NCBI RefSeq assembly: GCF_900465055.1
Contig: NZ_LS483250.1
Location: forward strand, 930,001-994,000
DNA length: 64,000 nucleotides
Direction: 5' to 3'
Source: Moritella yayanosii
GTDB lineage: Bacteria; Pseudomonadota; Gammaproteobacteria; Enterobacterales; Moritellaceae
Every line of letters starts with the position of its first letter. Within the stretch, counting starts at the first letter, position 1. A model generated the notes under the pieces. That model had not been told where the DNA came from. It did not search any database and saw only the letters and a list, made by a program, of their open reading frames with translations. The position numbers were made by a program, and so were the translations under genes. Positions 54,514-62,416 of this stretch are shown piece after piece.

Positions 54514-55974
54514 CTAAATCAGTACCAGAATAACCATATAAACCAGAGACAAACCAGCAAGGCCCATGATAAGTCCAACTCTTGCCATATCTTTGCTGGC
54601 AACTAATCCCGTCGCATATGCCAACGAATTAGGCGGTGTTGAAACCGGTAATATCATCCCGAGTGAAGCAGAACACGCCACCACCACCAACATCACCAAC
54701 AATGACAAATCATCCATTGAAGTCGCGACTGCCGCTGCGATGGGCATTAATAAATTAGCCGTTGCAGTATTGGAAATAAAATTGGCCATTAACCAACACA
54801 AGAAAGACATGACTAAGATCACCAACAAGGCCGGCAGCACTGAATAATCAATCGAATTAGCCATGACAGCCGCTAATCCAGTTTTATCTAACGCAATTCC
54901 AATCGCAATACCACCAGCAACTAGCCATAATACATCCCAATTAATCAACTTAAGCTCTTCTTTGCCTATGATGCCTGTTAACGTGAAAATCGCCAAAGGC
55001 ACAATTGCCACAACATAGGTATTCATGCCATGTAAGCCTGTGCTCATCCATAACACAATCGTGAGAGCAAAGGTGATATAAACCACGATTGCTTGCCAGC
55101 TCCGCTGGAAATCACCACCGAATTGCAAATGTAAACTGTCACAACTGAATGGGAACAATTTTTGTAATAGCCACCACGCAAACGCTAATAATACCAACAC
55201 AAAGGGTAGCCCCATCATCATCCAATCCAGAAAGCTGACACTATAAAGATCATTTAAATACTGTAATGCAATCGCATTGGGGGGCGTGCCGATCGGGGTT
55301 GCAATACCACCGAGATTGGCAGAAATTGGCACGCACAAGACTAAGGCTTTAATGCCCTTGTCTTCTTTCGGTACTGACATTAGGATTGGACCTAATAATG
55401 AAAGCATCATCACAGTCGTTGCCGTATTGGACATAAACATCGAAAACATCGCAGTGATCATCATCAAACCCAGCATGATCGACGCGGGTTTCGTGCCAAA
55501 AGGTTTTAATAATACGTTGGCAAGATTGGTATCAAGGGCATATTTGTTCGCGGCAATGGCTAGTGAGAAGCCACCAAGAAACAACATAATAATCGGTGAC
55601 GAAAAGGCAGCAAAAATATCGTTATAATGCATCAAGCCTTCAATATTAGTAGCAGGGTCTACACCATCATTAAAAAAGCGAAAGCTGTATAAGCCTTGAT
55701 CAGACAACATCATCAACTCAAGCATGATAATTAAAATTGAAGTAGCAAACACAGGGACAGGTTCGAGGATCCACAGCAGGGCAGCAAGAATAAAAATGGC
55801 TAACAATCGATGCTGGATTATAGTGAGGTCATCAAAGGGGAATTGAGAAGTAGGAACGGACAGTAAAAATAGCGGGATCCCAAATGCAATGATTAACTTA
55901 ACTAACCTCGCCATCAACAAATTTTTTTCAATACTATTACGACCTGGTCCTTTATCTATAGTCATGTTCGTCAT
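54514..55974 (-). CDS. SLC13/DASS-family anion:sodium symporter
   Basis: 486 residues, about eleven helices. The two Ser-Asn-Thr signatures of the DASS family are present: MSNTATTVMMLS in the first half and ISNTATANLLMP in the second, with the Pro-rich PIGTPPNAIAL and PVSTPPNSLAYA hairpins after them. It imports dicarboxylates, citrate or sulfate with Na+. Substrate not determined. It ends 5 bp from the kinase stop, without a terminator between them. Confidence 0.9.
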   Translation of the reverse strand: MTNMTIDKGPGRNSIEKNLLMARLVKLIIAFGIPLFLLSVPTSQFPFDDLTIIQHRLLAIFILAALLWILEPVPVFATSILIIMLELMMLSDQGLYSFRFFNDGVDPATNIEGLMHYNDIFAAFSSPIIMLFLGGFSLAIAANKYALDTNLANVLLKPFGTKPASIMLGLMMITAMFSMFMSNTATTVMMLSLLGPILMSVPKEDKGIKALVLCVPISANLGGIATPIGTPPNAIALQYLNDLYSVSFLDWMMMGLPFVLVLLAFAWWLLQKLFPFSCDSLHLQFGGDFQRSWQAIVVYITFALTIVLWMSTGLHGMNTYVVAIVPLAIFTLTGIIGKEELKLINWDVLWLVAGGIAIGIALDKTGLAAVMANSIDYSVLPALLVILVMSFLCWLMANFISNTATANLLMPIAAAVATSMDDLSLLVMLVVVACSASLGMILPVSTPPNSLAYATGLVASKDMARVGLIMGLAGLSLVYMVILVLI

Positions 55975-56145
55975 TAGCTGTCACCTCACAAGCCACTAAT
56001 TCACAACATATAAAATACACTTTTTTAGCATTTATTATTCGTTTGTCTATCACATTTTAACGTTATAACCGCATTTTATTAACCATAAAGAGATAGTACT
56101 TAATTTATACCGCGCAACTTATCTCTAAAATAGCCTTATAGAACG

Positions 56146-56197
56146 TAAAAAGCCCCAAAGGGTTAATCTTATTGTAAGTAAGAGTGCCAATGGGGCT
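56146..56197 (-). terminator. Terminator of htpX
   Basis: On the minus strand AGCCCCA pairs with TGGGGCT over a 33-nt loop with an inner CTTA/TAAG stem, followed by TTTT. It starts about 40 bp after the htpX stop. Confidence 0.75.
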
Positions 56198-56237
56198 AAC
56201 TTAATCATCTAAAATGATTATTTAAAACATCCGTATA

Positions 56238-57116
56238 TTAAAGGTTACGTAATGCGTTAATACGGTTTTGCAGTGGTGGATGGCTCATTAATAACTCCAT
56301 CATGGTCTTCTTACCAGTAATACCAAACGCCAACATCGAACCTTCAAGTTGTGTTTCTTGACTCGTTTTAAGACGCTCAAGAGCTGCAATCATCTTGTCT
56401 TTACCAACGAGGTCGGCAGCGCCAGAGTCTGCTTTAAACTCACGTTGACGACTGAACCACATAGTTAAGAAACTGGCTAAGAAACCAAATAGCATTTCTA
56501 ACGCCATTGATACGATGAAGTAAGTCATAAAGCTACCGCCACCTTCACCCTCACCTTCTTCATCATTCGATGTGAAACCACTTACTGCATTAGCAACCAT
56601 ACGAGATAAGAAGATAACAAAGGTATTCACAACACCTTGCATCAAGGCCATCGTGATCATGTCACCGTTAGCAACATGATTGATTTCGTGAGCAACAACC
56701 GCTTCAGCTTCATCGCGTGTCATTTGTGCTAATAAACCCGTTGATACCGCAATTAAGGCAGCATCACGTTTAGCACCGGTTGCAAATGCATTCATCTCGG
56801 CAGCATCATAAATAGCAACATCAGGCATACCAATACCGGCTTGTTTGGCTTGTCGAGCAACAGTTTCTAATAACCAGTGTTCATTTGAATTACGAGGTTC
56901 GGTGATGATCTCGCCGCCAATTGAACGTAGCGCCATTTTCTTCGACATCATTAATGAAATCAATGAACCACCGAAACCAAACAATACCGCCATCACCAAC
57001 AACCCAGAAAGGCTACCTGATTGAATGCCAGTAGTCGCATAGATAATGTTTAATACAATACTAAAAACCACCATTACAGCCAGGTTGGTTGCAAGAAATA
57101 GCATAATGCGTTTCAT
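56238..57116 (-). CDS. htpX: Membrane metalloprotease HtpX
   Basis: 292 residues, the normal length. Two N-terminal transmembrane helices ([19 protein letters not shown] and [19 protein letters not shown]), zinc site [13 protein letters not shown] with the third ligand region in [16 protein letters not shown], and two further helices between. HtpX degrades misfolded inner-membrane proteins with FtsH. An acidic Gly-rich loop [12 protein letters not shown] lies between helices. In E. coli it belongs to the Cpx/heat-shock response. I could not locate that site with confidence. Confidence 0.95.
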   Translation of the reverse strand: MKRIMLFLATNLAVMVVFSIVLNIIYATTGIQSGSLSGLLVMAVLFGFGGSLISLMMSKKMALRSIGGEIITEPRNSNEHWLLETVARQAKQAGIGMPDVAIYDAAEMNAFATGAKRDAALIAVSTGLLAQMTRDEAEAVVAHEINHVANGDMITMALMQGVVNTFVIFLSRMVANAVSGFTSNDEEGEGEGGGSFMTYFIVSMALEMLFGFLASFLTMWFSRQREFKADSGAADLVGKDKMIAALERLKTSQETQLEGSMLAFGITGKKTMMELLMSHPPLQNRINALRNL

Positions 57117-57334
57117 ATATTTGTGTTCTCCAATAAAAATAGAGTGACATAATATGACAAATTAAAGAAAACGCAAAGAGAGAACACTGTAAAGAGGAGT
57201 AAAGAACAAAAAGTGACCTTTAAACGCCCTGAGCATCTAAAGGTCCAAAATACTTAACTCCCTCACGATATACCCTCTAAATGCGATATACTCATCACGG
57301 AACTAAGCTTAGACTTTAAGGATCACAAGGCTGT

Positions 57335-58123
57335 ATGTTAGAAGTTAAAAATACGATGAATATTAATGGTACCTGTATTTCACACACGGTCGATGAGCAC
57401 GGTCCTATCTATGTTTACGAAACAAGGACTAGCCGGATCCTCAGCTTTGATGGGAAGATCTACCAAAGTTTCATGAAACTGAATAACATTAATGGATTAG
57501 CGCTCGGCTACACGCAAGCCATGATGGCGGGTTTATTGTTTATCCCCACACTCAAAACAGTCTCGATTATGGGACTAGGTGCTGGCTCAATGGCAAAGAA
57601 CCTACTCAGTAGTTTCTCCGAGTTAAACGTACACGTGGTTGAATACCGTGAAGCAGTGGCGAAGACCGCAAAAGAATATTTTAGCTTACCCGACAGTGAC
57701 CGCCTCTTCATTCATATAGACGATGCGGTAAATCACATTAAAAACACCAACATGAAAAGCGACATTATTTTTTCAGATCTATACAACTCGGAAGGTATGG
57801 AACCGAAACAAGTACAAGTATCTTACTTGCGTGATTGTAAAAACGCGCTCAACGAACAAGGTGTCCTCGTACTCAATATCTGCCATACAACACTTGAATT
57901 ACAAAAAGAGTTAGATGCATTACTCGCGCTGGAATTTGATAACCAATTGCTTAGTTTCGCCGTAGACAGTAGCAACACAATCGTACTCGCATTCAAAAAC
58001 AACATCCCTTCAATAAAAAAATCTGAGCTACTGACTAAAGGTAAATGGCTGCAAGAAGAAATGAACATTCCGATGCTACGCTATGCTGAATTACTTTGTG
58101 ATACGCAAGATTTATGCGGGTAG
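57335..58123 (+). CDS. Spermidine-synthase-like (methyltransferase-fold) protein
   Basis: 262 residues. After an N-terminal beta region (GPIYVYETRTSRILSFDGKIYQS, the substrate-binding entry of spermidine synthases) comes the Rossmann core VSIMGLGAGSMAKNL, HVVEYREAVAKTAKEYF and DIIFSDLYNSEG. The usual spermidine-synthase GGG-D loop is replaced by GLGAGS and the catalytic Asp region by SDLY, so it is a relative with unknown substrate rather than SpeE. speD is not present. It is a single gene. Confidence 0.78.
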   Translation: MLEVKNTMNINGTCISHTVDEHGPIYVYETRTSRILSFDGKIYQSFMKLNNINGLALGYTQAMMAGLLFIPTLKTVSIMGLGAGSMAKNLLSSFSELNVHVVEYREAVAKTAKEYFSLPDSDRLFIHIDDAVNHIKNTNMKSDIIFSDLYNSEGMEPKQVQVSYLRDCKNALNEQGVLVLNICHTTLELQKELDALLALEFDNQLLSFAVDSSNTIVLAFKNNIPSIKKSELLTKGKWLQEEMNIPMLRYAELLCDTQDLCG

Positions 58124-58148
58124 CAAGCGAACAACACCCACTATGTAT

Positions 58149-58188
58149 AGAATAAGTGTCGTTGTATAAGAATAGGTGTCGTTGCATA
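58149..58188 (+). repeat. Two 20 bp tandem repeats
   Basis: AGAATAAGTGTCGTTGTATA (58149-58168) is followed directly by AGAATAGGTGTCGTTGCATA (58169-58188), 18 of 20 bases identical. Confidence 0.85.
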
Positions 58189-58202
58189 ACACCTATTCTT
58201 AT
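58166..58202. terminator. Hairpin between two convergent genes
   Basis: ATAAGAATAGGTGT and ACACCTATTCTTAT are perfect 14 bp arms with a 9-nt loop, 40 bp after the spermidine-synthase-like gene and before the convergent DUF2956 gene. The left arm is formed by the tandem repeat. No clear T-run follows. Confidence 0.65.
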
Positions 58203-58268
58203 ATGCTCAATATAGATTTGATGCTGTCTGCAACCTGCGCGTACGTTCACGGGTAGGTTGCAAAACGA

Positions 58269-58616
58269 TTAACCGAGTTTAATCACACCATTTTGTACAA
58301 GATAGCCTGCAAAACCAGCCCAGCTTAGCGCTAATAATGCCCATGGTAATCGGCTTGAACTTGCTGGTGTTTGTTCAATTTCAATCTCTGCTTCATTTTC
58401 TTTTGCTGCTGCCGCAGTATTAGATCTTATTTTTTGTTTTTTCTGCTTATCAAGTTGTCGAGCTTTAGCTTTATGCTGTTTTTTGTATTCAGCAATTCCC
58501 TTCTCAATACCTGCCGCGATCAATTTAGTCTGCTCTCTGCTTTGACCTGGTTTTTTAATACCGTTCGCAATGCGTGTCGATTCTGTTTGCACTTCTGTTG
58601 ATACTTTCTGTGTCAT
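58269..58616 (-). CDS. DUF2956-family protein
   Basis: 115 residues. The N-terminal pattern TQKVSTEVQTESTRIANGIKKPG and QTKLIAAGIEKGIAEYKKQHK is the family signature. Then comes a Lys/Ala/Glu-rich linker and a single C-terminal helix (LPWALLALSWAGFAGYLVQNG), so it is probably tail-anchored in the inner membrane. The family is limited to Vibrio, Shewanella and relatives and has no known function. It is a single gene at the left edge of the mobile region. Confidence 0.88.
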   Translation of the reverse strand: MTQKVSTEVQTESTRIANGIKKPGQSREQTKLIAAGIEKGIAEYKKQHKAKARQLDKQKKQKIRSNTAAAAKENEAEIEIEQTPASSSRLPWALLALSWAGFAGYLVQNGVIKLG

Positions 58617-58869
58617 GGATTGTTCACTCTTAATTCAGTTAACTTGATGATAAATAACTCAGGTCCATGTTGCAAGTTTGCAAGATTATATTCCAAGTTT
58701 CCTATGACCTATTTCTGGAAAATAGTGCCGTCATGTATTCTATGGAATATGTTGAAAAACAAATAATCAAGTTACACCAAGTTAACTTATTAAGGGGTCA
58801 GTTCGCCTTAGCATGCACACGGCTTAGAGCGGTTACATGAATTGGGATTATCAGCTAACTTGTTGGACA
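58617..58869. other. Gap between the DUF2956 gene and the intron remnant
   Basis: About 250 bp with no gene that I can support. The left part must hold the promoter of the DUF2956 gene. The right part (GGGGTCAGTTCGCC onward) probably begins the mobile region: base composition rises and the sequence has no relation to the flanking gene. Confidence 0.4.
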
Positions 58870-59504
58870 AAAACGTGGTAGAGCGATCCATTACTGAGCC
58901 GACCCCACACAGATCCAGACGTGCGGAACTACCGCATCCGGCTCTTCAGTTATATATTCACTCGTGCAGACTTTGCCTTCACGTACTCGATAATAAAACA
59001 TCTTACTCTCGTTCCTCTGTCCAGCGATATTTTATTGCCAACACAGCTTCACCTGAATGTAACGAATTGCAATTCAGTTTTCATGCATTATCCAGCCCTA
59101 CATGTCTGGTGCATGTTTCTATTACAATTCAAATATAACTGTCAGCTCCTTCGCCATGGTCAAGGCTTTCCCCTGCTCAGACTACTATGGGCTGATCTGA
59201 CTTCCAAAGGGTCATCGCTGGCTTTGCTTTTGGCTAAGCTTCCCTACCACATCCTGTGGAACACCTTTGGATCTCTCAAGTTCTCAATACATCTCTTCAA
59301 ACATGCCACGACAATCCCTATGGCCTATATGATTCTCTGTGTACGCTTCACCTATATTGTTCGCTTGATTGTGATCGCTCACTGAAAAGCATCGGCTAAT
59401 CTCAAACTCCGCCAAAGGCGCAACACTCGATACAGGTGGTTGGTTAAACCTTACCTGACAGGGACTTACACCCTGCAAGATGCATCAAGCTTTGCTTGAC
59501 GCAC
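58870..59504 (-). mobile_element. Group II intron ribozyme lacking its reverse transcriptase
   Basis: Minus strand. The 5' end at 59504 reads GTGCG, the group II consensus start, followed by the domain I hairpin with CAGGGTGTAAGTCCCTG (about 59458-59474). At 58912-58944 is a domain V hairpin: GAGCCGGATGCGG and CCGCACGTCTGGATC around TAGT/U, with the AGC triad and the two-nucleotide bulge. A domain VI-like stretch follows, with the 3' end uncertain (about 58870-58880). The 560 nt between could hold domains I-IV, and no reverse transcriptase frame (no YADD) is present. Domain V has one change at the triad pairing (GGATC for GGTTC), so activity is in doubt. Confidence 0.62.
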
Positions 59505-59607
59505 TAGACATAATGACTCCCCACTAGGTGCTACCTCCAACATTGTGGGTTAGTTTTTAAAACCAGAGCCATAATATATTCATCACAAATATAAAATGGA
59601 GACTAGC

Positions 59608-60187
59608 ATGAGTAAACATAACATAGTTTTTATTGGCATGGACACACACAAATCATTTATTGAGGTCGCTTATATTGAAGATGTGCGGGGCGTCAAACCA
59701 ATTCATCTTGGTAAGAATCCATCAACGAAACAATCAGTTATAAAATTGGTGCGTCGGTTCGAATCGCTATTTACAATTAATCGCCACATGCAACTCTGCA
59801 CTTCGTTTATGAAGCCGGTCCTTGTGGTTATTGGATCTACCGTTTGATCACCCAAGAAAACTAATGAGTTACTTAGGGCTGGTTCCTAGCGAACATAGTA
59901 GTGGTGGGAGCCGTAAGCTCGGATCTATTACTAAGTGTGGTAATAGTCGAGCAAGGCGCTTACTTGTTGAGGGGGCACACACCTATCGCTTTGCAGCAAA
60001 CATCTCCAAAGAACTGCAACTTCGACAGGAATACCTAGGTAAAACCATTGTTGCTGACCTAAATGGAAAGCGCATGTAAAGCACAGCTTAGGTTGTGCCG
60101 TCGATATCAAACCATGTTACGCCGTGGCAAACATCATAATGTAATTGTCACGGCCATAGCGCGGGAAATGATTGCCTATATCTGGGC
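59608..60187 (+). pseudogene. Broken IS110-family transposase, copy 1
   Basis: From ATG at 59608 (GGAG upstream): the N-terminal DEDD region IVFIGMDTHKSFIEVAY, then FTINRHMQL. The frame ends at 59847. The C-terminal IS116/IS110 domain is in a second frame: DHPRKLMSYLGLVPSEHSSG then GSITKCGNSRARRLLVEGAH. The final helix is in a third frame (KAQLRLCRRYQTMLRRGK). About 150 residues of the catalytic core between these parts are missing, joined across TTTGATCACC, which reads in both frames. Not functional on its own. Confidence 0.85.
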
Positions 60188-60188
60188 G

Positions 60189-60244
60189 AAAGCAAGTAAT
60201 CCACGAATATCAGCATGATGACCGACGAATATACTTGCTTCATT
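60189..60244. repeat. Palindromic 54 bp element, copy a
   Basis: AAGCAAGTA and TACTTGCTT are the outer arms, with the direct repeat CGAATAT twice inside. The same element (one base different) is at 61696-61751 next to tnpB, so it is probably the right end of an IS200/IS605-type element left behind after deletion of the rest. Confidence 0.65.
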
Positions 60245-60335
60245 CTTACGTTAACTCACTTTATTAATAAAAGTGAATTTATAGCTATATTTTTTAGCAA
60301 GGATCTCTGCGTTTTACTTGACGTGGGGAGTCATA

Positions 60336-60433
60336 CCAACGCCGCATTAAGCGGACTAAAATTGTGGGTTATACTGTGTAGCGAAGCGGAACGTAACCCA
60401 CTGTTTTAGTTCCGTTTAAATGCCTTGTTAACC
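60336..60433 (-). repeat. Integron attC recombination site of the BrnTA cassette
   Basis: On the minus strand the site begins at the brnA stop codon, TAACAAGGCATTTAAACGG, and ends CCGCTTAATGCGGCGTTGG. The two arms are imperfect reverse complements over about 38 nt, including AACTAAAACAGTGGGTTA against TAACCCACAATTTTAGT, with unpaired extra bases, as in attC. Overlap of the stop codon with the R'' box (AAC) and a GCGTT R' end are classic cassette features. The bases after GTT (GGTA) are not the usual RRRY because an IS end begins there. Confidence 0.78.
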
Positions 60434-60673
60434 GTGTTTAAGATGATGGTGATTAATGTTTTCTATTCGTTCGGCTAGCCACACTTTTATAATTGATTGC
60501 CTAGTTACACCAACGCGACTTGCTTCGCGATCTAGTGAGTCAACCATCCACTCAGGGAAGTCTACGTTAACCCTTTTAGTTGTTTGCATAGTGCGTTTCG
60601 CTTTAGATAAATCAAGGTTGGCAAATATATCATTGCCTTCATCAAATTCTTTATCAAAATCAGAAGCTTTCAT
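60428..60673 (-). CDS. brnA: BrnA-family antitoxin
   Basis: 81 residues. An acidic N-terminus (SDFDKEFDEGNDIFANLDL) precedes a ribbon-helix-helix: TKRVNVDFPEWMVDSLDREA and GVTRQSIIKVWLAERI. This matches CopG/BrnA antitoxins, which bind and inhibit BrnT and repress their own operon. The start overlaps the brnT 3' end by 14 bp. The stop codon lies inside the attC site, so gene and site form one cassette. The C-terminal tail is His-rich. Confidence 0.88.
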   Translation of the reverse strand: MKASDFDKEFDEGNDIFANLDLSKAKRTMQTTKRVNVDFPEWMVDSLDREASRVGVTRQSIIKVWLAERIENINHHHLKHG

Positions 60674-60926
60674 AAAATTTCACCTCATTTTTTCGTGAGC
60701 GTCTAACTGAAATTATACGTATATTTATATCTCGATACGTAATAACAGCAGACCAATGCTTGCCATTATGGAATGCGATTATTACAAAACGAGATTCATC
60801 GCTTGTATTCGCAGGGATCTCGATTAAATCAGGATCATTCCACAGTAATTTAGCCTCCTCAAAATCGATATCATGCTTATCGAGGTTGATTTGACTCTTA
60901 TTTAGATCATATTCAAAAGTATACAT
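60660..60926 (-). CDS. brnT: BrnT-family ribonuclease toxin
   Basis: 88 residues from the ATG at 60926. The BrnT frame starts MYTFEYDLNKSQINLDKH, so the further upstream in-frame start is not used. Other signature parts: IDFEEAKLLWNDPDLIEI, SRFVIIAFHNGKHWSAVIT, and IRIISVRRSRKNEVKFYE, which carries the Arg/Glu residues of the RelE-like fold. BrnT cleaves RNA and inhibits translation. It is first in the operon with brnA and close to the cassette start (TTATGTCTAG at 60979-60988). No good ribosome-binding site is visible. Confidence 0.88.
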   Translation of the reverse strand: MYTFEYDLNKSQINLDKHDIDFEEAKLLWNDPDLIEIPANTSDESRFVIIAFHNGKHWSAVITYRDINIRIISVRRSRKNEVKFYESF

Positions 60927-61053
60927 AGAGTTAAAACTATACCTTTTCGGCATAAATTGCAAGTATGGGATTATACGGCTAGACATAATAACTCCCCACT
61001 AGGTGCTAGCCTCCAACATTGTGGGTTAGTTTTTAAAACCAGAGCCATAATAT

Positions 61054-61616
61054 ATTCATCTTGGTAAGAATCCATCAACGAAACAATCAGTTATAAAATT
61101 GGTGCGTCGGTTCGAATCGCTATTTACAATTAATCGCCACATGCAACTCTGCACTTCGTTTATGAAGCCGGTCCTTGTGGTTATTGGATCTACCGTTTGA
61201 TCACCCAAGAAAACTAATGAGTTACTTAGGGCTGGTTCCTAGCGAACATAGTAGTGGTGGGAGCCGTAAGCTCGGATCTATTACTAAGTGTGGTAATAGT
61301 CGAGCAAGGCGCTTACTTGTTGAGGGGGCACACACCTATCGCTTTGCAGCAAACATCTCCAAAGAACTGCAACTTCGACAGGAATACCTAGGTAAAACCA
61401 TTGTTGCTGACCTAAATGGAAAGCGCATGTAAAGCACAGCTTAGGTTGTGCCGTCGATATCAAACCATGTTACGCCGTGGCAAACATCATAATGTAATTG
61501 TCACGGCCATAGCGCGGGAAATGATTGCCTATATCTGGGCGATATCGCGTGAAATAGTGCTGACACCCGTAGAGCCAAAATTACGGCATCGAGAGTGCCT
61601 GCATGATGAAAGTTAG
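61054..61616 (+). pseudogene. Broken IS110-family transposase, copy 2
   Basis: No start codon remains. Fragments match copy 1 almost base for base: N-terminal remainder, C-terminal domain DHPRKLMSYLGLVPSE in a second frame, and a third frame that here reaches the natural C-terminus (EMIAYIWAISREIVLTPVE to CLHDES, stop at 61616). It shows the C-terminus missing from copy 1. Confidence 0.82.
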
Positions 61617-61663
61617 CTGACCCACGACCTAGACTGAAGGCAGGTGTCACGACGCCTCTCGAT
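61588..61663 (+). ncRNA. Structured segment at the IS1111-type 3' end, candidate bridge RNA
   Basis: ATCGAGAG (61588-61595) and CTCTCGAT (61656-61663) are perfect arms, with a nested TGCCT/AGGCA stem (61596-61600, 61638-61642) and a 37-nt loop. IS1111-type elements carry their bridge RNA at the right end, after the transposase gene, as here. The loops could be guide loops, but no target match was tested. It could equally be a 3' UTR structure. Confidence 0.4.
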
Positions 61664-61695
61664 TTAAGAAAAGTAGTAAGGTAGGCGCTGCTTGT

Positions 61696-61751
61696 GAAAG
61701 CAAGTAATCCACGAATATCAGCATGATAACCGACGAATATACTTGCTTCAT
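61696..61751. repeat. Palindromic 54 bp element, copy b
   Basis: Same element as at 60189-60244, with AAGCAAGTA/TACTTGCTT arms. The tnpB frame runs into it, so it is likely the right end of the IS200/IS605-type element. The structured right end of such elements is also where their omega RNA lies. Confidence 0.65.
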
Positions 61752-62141
61752 TTTAGCGAGTAATAATGATTGTTTATCTGCATCCCATTTGAACCCGTTA
61801 CTCATGTAACTGGCTGATTGATAATGATGCTTTGATTTAAATTTAGGGTAACCAAACCCTGACTTAAAAAAGGACTGAAAACCTTTGTTAAGGTGTTTTA
61901 ACGCCTGTTGCAAAGGCACGCTTGATATGTCTTTCAGCCACAAAAGGTCGGGGTTCTTTTTAAGCTGAGTGAGGTTCTTACTCCAATCGTTATAATTGGT
62001 TTTATTGCCTAGTTCATACTGCGCTTTAGAAAACGCCAATGCTGAATTATAAGCGACACGCACACAACCAAATGTCTGAGAAAGCATGACTGCTTGCTCG
62101 TTATTCGGGTGAAATCTGTATTTGTACGCGATTAACTTCAA
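61752..62141 (-). pseudogene. Truncated tnpB (IS200/IS605 OrfB)
   Basis: The N-terminal 130 residues of TnpB remain: AYKYRFHPNNEQAVMLSQTFG, CVRVAYNSALAFSKAQYE, SSVPLQQALKHLNKGFQSFF and FGYPKFKSKHHYQSASYM, ending LLLAKMK. The RuvC catalytic part and zinc finger are missing. After KMK the frame enters the palindromic end element, so the deletion joins the N-terminus to the right end. TTG is the only possible start. No tnpA is seen. The protein cannot be an active nuclease. Confidence 0.85.
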
Positions 62142-62416
62142 CAGAATAAAGGCCAGGGCGCTTATTGCTTCGCAATAACGACTTACATTCCCGACATAAA
62201 TGACGGGGTTTTACGTCAAAGATTATAAACTCTTTATCAGGTTTACTGCCCAGCCATGATTAACTGAACCTTACGTGACTTACTTATTGTATCGATGATG
62301 TAAGATAAGTCACCAGATACAACTTTAAGTGCAATTTGTTCTTGAGTATGACAAATTGAAGAACGCCGCATTCACTATTAAGTTGTTTCTGGCATTACTT
62401 TTTTAAATTCAAAGAA
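62142..62416. other. 275 bp between tnpB remnant and selO
   Basis: No intact gene. The minus strand has an open stretch without ATG at about 62150-62265 that would read KPDKEFIIFDVKPRH then LCRECKSLLRSNKRPG, with a CxxC pair. It looks like a fragment of a zinc-containing protein but I do not recognise it. The left end of the IS605-type element should lie here but I could not delimit it. Confidence 0.4.

Larger units (their letters stand above)
59513..60334 (+). mobile_element. IS1111/IS110-type element, copy 1 (internally deleted)
   Basis: Perfect 12 bp terminal inverted repeats: ATGACTCCCCAC at 59513-59524 and GTGGGGAGTCAT at 60323-60334. Between them is a broken IS110-family transposase. 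About 820 bp, against roughly 1.3-1.5 kb for intact relatives. The left end abuts the intron start, and the right end abuts the attC site of the BrnTA cassette. It lacks the 3' segment kept in copy 2 (about 130 bp) and the core of the transposase. Confidence 0.78.
60988..61692 (+). mobile_element. IS1111/IS110-type element, copy 2 (doubly deleted, right end lost)
   Basis: The left end ATAACTCCCCAC at 60988-60999 differs by one base from copy 1. It has the same internal deletion and the same frameshifts as copy 1, so the two derive from one deleted ancestor. It also lacks 123 bp at the transposase start, deleted between two ATTCATC repeats that copy 1 still has at 59578 and 59701. Unlike copy 1 it keeps the 3' segment 61553-61692. 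No right inverted repeat is found: the tnpB remnant follows. Confidence 0.78.

Noticed and set aside
58800-58880. Second attC site near GCCTTAGC and CTAACTTGTTGG.
   Set aside because: The two putative arms do not pair, and no GTT R' box is found at the right place.
58921-59478. Protein-coding frames within the group II intron region on both strands.
   Set aside because: None shows reverse-transcriptase motifs, a start site or a recognisable family. The region is better explained as ribozyme RNA.
59608-60187. Functional IS110 transposase by programmed frameshifting.
   Set aside because: About 150 residues of the catalytic core are missing, so shifting alone cannot restore the protein.
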